Below the pieces are notes generated by a model. That model ran no database searches, was not told the origin of the DNA, and saw only the letters and a list, made by a program, of their open reading frames with translations. Of a stretch of DNA of 64,000 nucleotides, positions 60,923 to 64,000 are shown piece after piece. Source of the DNA: Chromobotia macracanthus. Lineage: Eukaryota > Chordata > Actinopteri > Cypriniformes > Botiidae. Made by a program: the position numbers and the translations under genes. Numbering within the stretch: position 1 is the stretch's first letter; every line of letters begins with the position of its first letter. Location of the stretch: NCBI GenBank assembly GCA_036877525.1, contig JAZGTH010000001.1:7569001-7633000 (forward strand), given 5' to 3'.

Positions 60923-62380
60923 GTTCCCTTTCAAGGGAACTCAACACTGCGTCTGGTTTGACGCTATGGGGAAGGCCTTCAGTGTGACCGGTGTCAAAAT
61001 CTCATGTTTAATCACGCCAATGTAATTGGCCCACGGCAGTGCCTGATGCGCATCAGGTGTGCTTGTGCATATATTAGGGCACCTGTAGAGCATGTCATCA
61101 GCTTTTTTGTCTTCAGGAGCCATTTGTCTGTTGTTCTCGTGTCGAAGTGGTAATGGACCTAGCTGCAAATAACTTCAGAATGTGTGTGCCTCTGTGTCAG
61201 ATGTTTCTAACACCAGATGACACGTGAATTCTGTGTTGTTTTCCGGGGTGAAGAACAGGCATGCTCAGCTCTCGAGGGAGCTGTGGGCGCACATTGCGAG
61301 GGCTTCTTGCTGAAGAAGCTTCGGTCTTGTCTGGCTGTCTGTCTGGGTGAACCTGGGCAGATCAGGTCTCGCCATTGTCTAGGCTGAGGCGGAGGCTCAT
61401 CTCACAGGGTTCACAGGAGGCATTCATGCTTCCCAGCTGAAGGTGTGCGTGGTCCGCCAAATTAGAGGAAGCTCTTGTCTGAGTTCTCTGATTAGTCGGA
61501 TATCATACTGTGGCCAGCGAGCAAAAAAAGCAAGATGTGGCTGGGAGGTGACATCAGTAAGTTGTAATCACAGTAAGCTTTCCCAGTCTACCTGCCCCAC
61601 ATATGTGGAGCTGTTGCCGGTTCATGTTTCGCAGGCATGAGATCTCGGCGATTGCTTGTGACCGGCTTGACAAGCGATTTTTAAATGATTATAACTGCAA
61701 ACCTCCTGTGATCCTACTCTTTCTCTTCAATCTCACGCTGAGGCAGAGAGATCCTGAAAGGAGCTGTATCTCTCTCTTTTCTAATCGCATTCGCGGACAG
61801 TTTGCTCGAATGTACAGGGAATGTGAGAGCACAGGCATGTGGGATGCCTCGTGCTGACGACACGCTTGCGAGCGATCTGTCAGTGGGCAGGGCTTTGCTA
61901 AATTCATAGACCCAGGTTTGAGCTCCACCAGGCAAAACTCAGGGCCCCACCAGGGAAAACTAGTACAGGCTGTCCCAGGTCCACGCAGACCATGTGTTTG
62001 GTTCAAACTCCCCTCGAGGATTGGTTTGGTGTCTACAACCATCCTTGTTGTACTACTGGAGGGTACAGCCCTCCTCATTGTATATTCAGAGTTCTGAGTG
62101 TCTGGAGCCAGCTCTGTATGGCTCCCAGTGGAGAGCAGGTCTTGAAGCTCTTGGGGTCTGTTTATTAGACTGAGCTCAGCATTTGTGTAAGTCTGGCTCC
62201 CACAGATTGGCAGAGTGGTTTTTCAGAGTAGCTTTTCTCTAATGTCAATTCTCGGGGTTGAGGGTTTGGCACCCTCACTACAGAGGGTCCCCCGCTCCCT
62301 TGGTGACAGGCTAGTTTCCCCATGGGCATCAAACCAGACGCAGTGTCTGTATGTACCCAAAGTTACATACGTAACCAAGA
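60923..62380. mobile_element. About 1.4-kb element with 28-bp terminal inverted repeats, unclassified
   Basis: The inner inverted repeats ACTGCGTCTGGTTTGACGCT (60946-) and the complement of TCATAAAC-free GGCATCAAACCAGACGCAGT (-62344) pair over about 28 bases with few mismatches. Outside them lie a short palindrome GTTCCCTTTCAAGGGAAC (left) and GTTACATACGTAAC (right). The inside is GC-richer than its surroundings and has no recognisable protein. It resembles abundant fish repeats of unknown class. Confidence 0.6.
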
Positions 62381-63684
62381 GACGTTTTGGTTCCTTGCCA
62401 TTGTCACCCTATTACTGGGAGATTGCAGAAATTTTACTTTGCTTAGGGTTTTGTAAATTGTTAATATGCTTTTAGCATAATGATTCAATTACAATCCTAT
62501 AGACTTTACTATTTTGCTATTGCTACTACTCTATTTCATCTCCCATTGTCTTTCATGGTGTAATTTTAGTTAATTTATGGTATTATTGCAAATCCCTTAT
62601 AGCCTTGTCCTATAAAATGTTATCATCTTTCCATCCGCCATGTAAGCTGGAATGGCATATCTTGCTTAATATAATACCTATCATCTGTCATCTGAATACA
62701 TTACTCTCTCATAGGCCACTAAGAGCTCTACGAGCCTGTGCACGTAATGATAGGTATTTATAATGCACGTTCATTTATTCAAATGGTCCAAATGTGTGGT
62801 AGTTTTCATCATTTAAGTCAACTCTTTATTCATAAACCAACTACAAACCTAGTATCCCTAATTAGTTTTAATAATATAGATCTTATAATGAACAATAACA
62901 ATTTGCTATAATACCATGTATTCTGTTTATGGTGTTGTACATGTTTAACAATTTTAATTTAACTTTAACAATTTTAATTTTAACATTGTAAAAAAGCACT
63001 ATATTAATAAAATTATTTTTTATTAATTAAACTGAATTTGAACTATCAAAATTATCTCAGGTATTCTCAGAAGAATATGCAATTCACCAATTTCTTTTTT
63101 GTGTTTTTTTCCCCATTCCATTTATATTTGCATTGCTAACATTATGGGCAAGGACATGCTTTGCTTTATGTGGTAAATTTTGCATTCCAGTGGATTGTCA
63201 GAAAGTGTAATTTGCCGAGTTGGCACTGTCATTTTTGACCATGAGTCCTTTTATGTATATTGTATAGTCTGTAAAAGACATTGATGTCACAAAATATACC
63301 TTGTTCTATAGTTAAGGCTTTACCAGGCCTATAACTCATAAAAACACAACAGTCATAAAAGAAAAAAGTTGCACACTGTAAACTGCTTTTTAATGAGGTC
63401 ACATTTGTGCCTGTGTACATCAGCAGATAACAATCAGGATGCTTAGGACAATTAGACTTGCTCCTAATTTCATACAAGCACAAACAAACACACAGTATGA
63501 TGACTATCAGTGCTCTGGTAAGTCTGCACAGAGGCCTGATGAGGTAGAAATATCAGTTAGGATAATCAGAGGTCTATGCCACAGCAGCATGTGTATGCTA
63601 AAACACAGGCAGATGATATTGCAGTGCACTAAGGGGACTTCAGTGGTCACATATCAGTGAGCAGCAGTAATAACAGCACTCAAC

Positions 63685-64000
63685 AGATTGTCGCTCAGAC
63701 TTTAACAAGATACAATACACCAGCACAAGACAGCAAACACAAGGGCATTAAATTAGACAATAAACTAGGCAGGGAATGGAGGGCAGACAGGTGGGGGGAA
63801 TGAACCAATGACAGGAGGAAACAAGAGGGTGGGGTTATGACACGTCACAGGAGAGCACATGGCACAAAGTAAACAAACAATGGCCATGTGCTTCTAGATC
63901 CTGACTCTAAAATACAAGAACCAAGACTAGATTAGAGTCAGGACCCAAACATCATCTTGGACACACAAAACAAGGGATGTCAGGATCCTGGCAAGAGAAC
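63685..64000 (-). repeat. Second copy of the 42.5-kb LTR-like family, cut by the window edge
   Basis: Read on the minus strand, it starts GTTCTCTTGCCAGGATCCTG, then TTTTGTGTGTCCAAGATGAT, CACATGGCCATTGTTTG and GCCATGTGCTCTCC. This is collinear with 42553-42840. It continues past base 64000. Confidence 0.65.

Larger units (their letters stand above)
50460..64000 (+). other. tgfbr3: tgfbr3 intron 3, running off the window
   Basis: No further tgfbr3 exon is found before the window end. Contents recognised are two tRNA-derived SINEs, a Tc1 relic, a 617-bp inverted-repeat element, a truncated Tc1 gene, a 1.4-kb inverted-repeat element and part of an LTR-like repeat. The remainder is unremarkable. 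Confidence 0.65.

Noticed and set aside
61689..62078. A 129-codon minus-strand frame as a new gene
   Set aside because: It lies within the inverted-repeat element; no domain is recognised and overlapping frames exist, so it is probably chance in GC-richer DNA.

Overview
The window is animal nuclear DNA, almost certainly from a teleost fish. Genes are split by long introns with GT/AG borders. The repeats are typical of fish: several Tc1-like elements, a hAT element, an L2-type LINE and tRNA-derived SINEs. Only a few percent is coding. I cannot name the species.

Three loci appear in the order ephx4, brdt, tgfbr3. This matches the vertebrate neighbourhood known from human chromosome 1p22 (EPHX4-BRDT-TGFBR3). 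(1) At the left edge, ephx4 lies on the minus strand with five intact exons (307-4467); its last third lies outside the window. (2) From about 6.5 to 18.6 kb, on the minus strand, is a bromodomain BET gene recognisable as brdt. Its exon order and many splice sites survive, but it carries stops, frameshifts, deletions and a lost splice acceptor in BD1, BD2 and the ET domain. I call it a unitary pseudogene. Its C-terminal P-TEFb-binding exons stay open and look conserved. (3) From about 25.4 kb to the right edge, on the plus strand, is the 5' end of tgfbr3 (betaglycan): a probable untranslated first exon, a signal-peptide exon (32794-32925) and the next coding exon (50263-50459). The other exons lie beyond the window. 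Introns 1 to 3 fill most of the last 38 kb.

The rest is mobile DNA. A hAT element with a perfect 8-bp target duplication (19569-21322) sits upstream of the brdt remnant. A full-length but dead Tc1 element lies inside a brdt intron, and another lies in the brdt 3' half. The tgfbr3 introns hold an L2 reverse-transcriptase fragment, SINEs, solo-LTR-like elements (one nested inside an older Tc1 copy), a 3'-truncated Tc1 transposase gene, a long terminal-inverted-repeat element (60.9-62.4 kb) and a four-unit tandem repeat (48.6-49.2 kb).

No RNA gene, CRISPR array or operon-like arrangement was seen. The most notable biology is the decay of brdt, a germ-cell chromatin reader, between two genes that look intact as far as they can be read.
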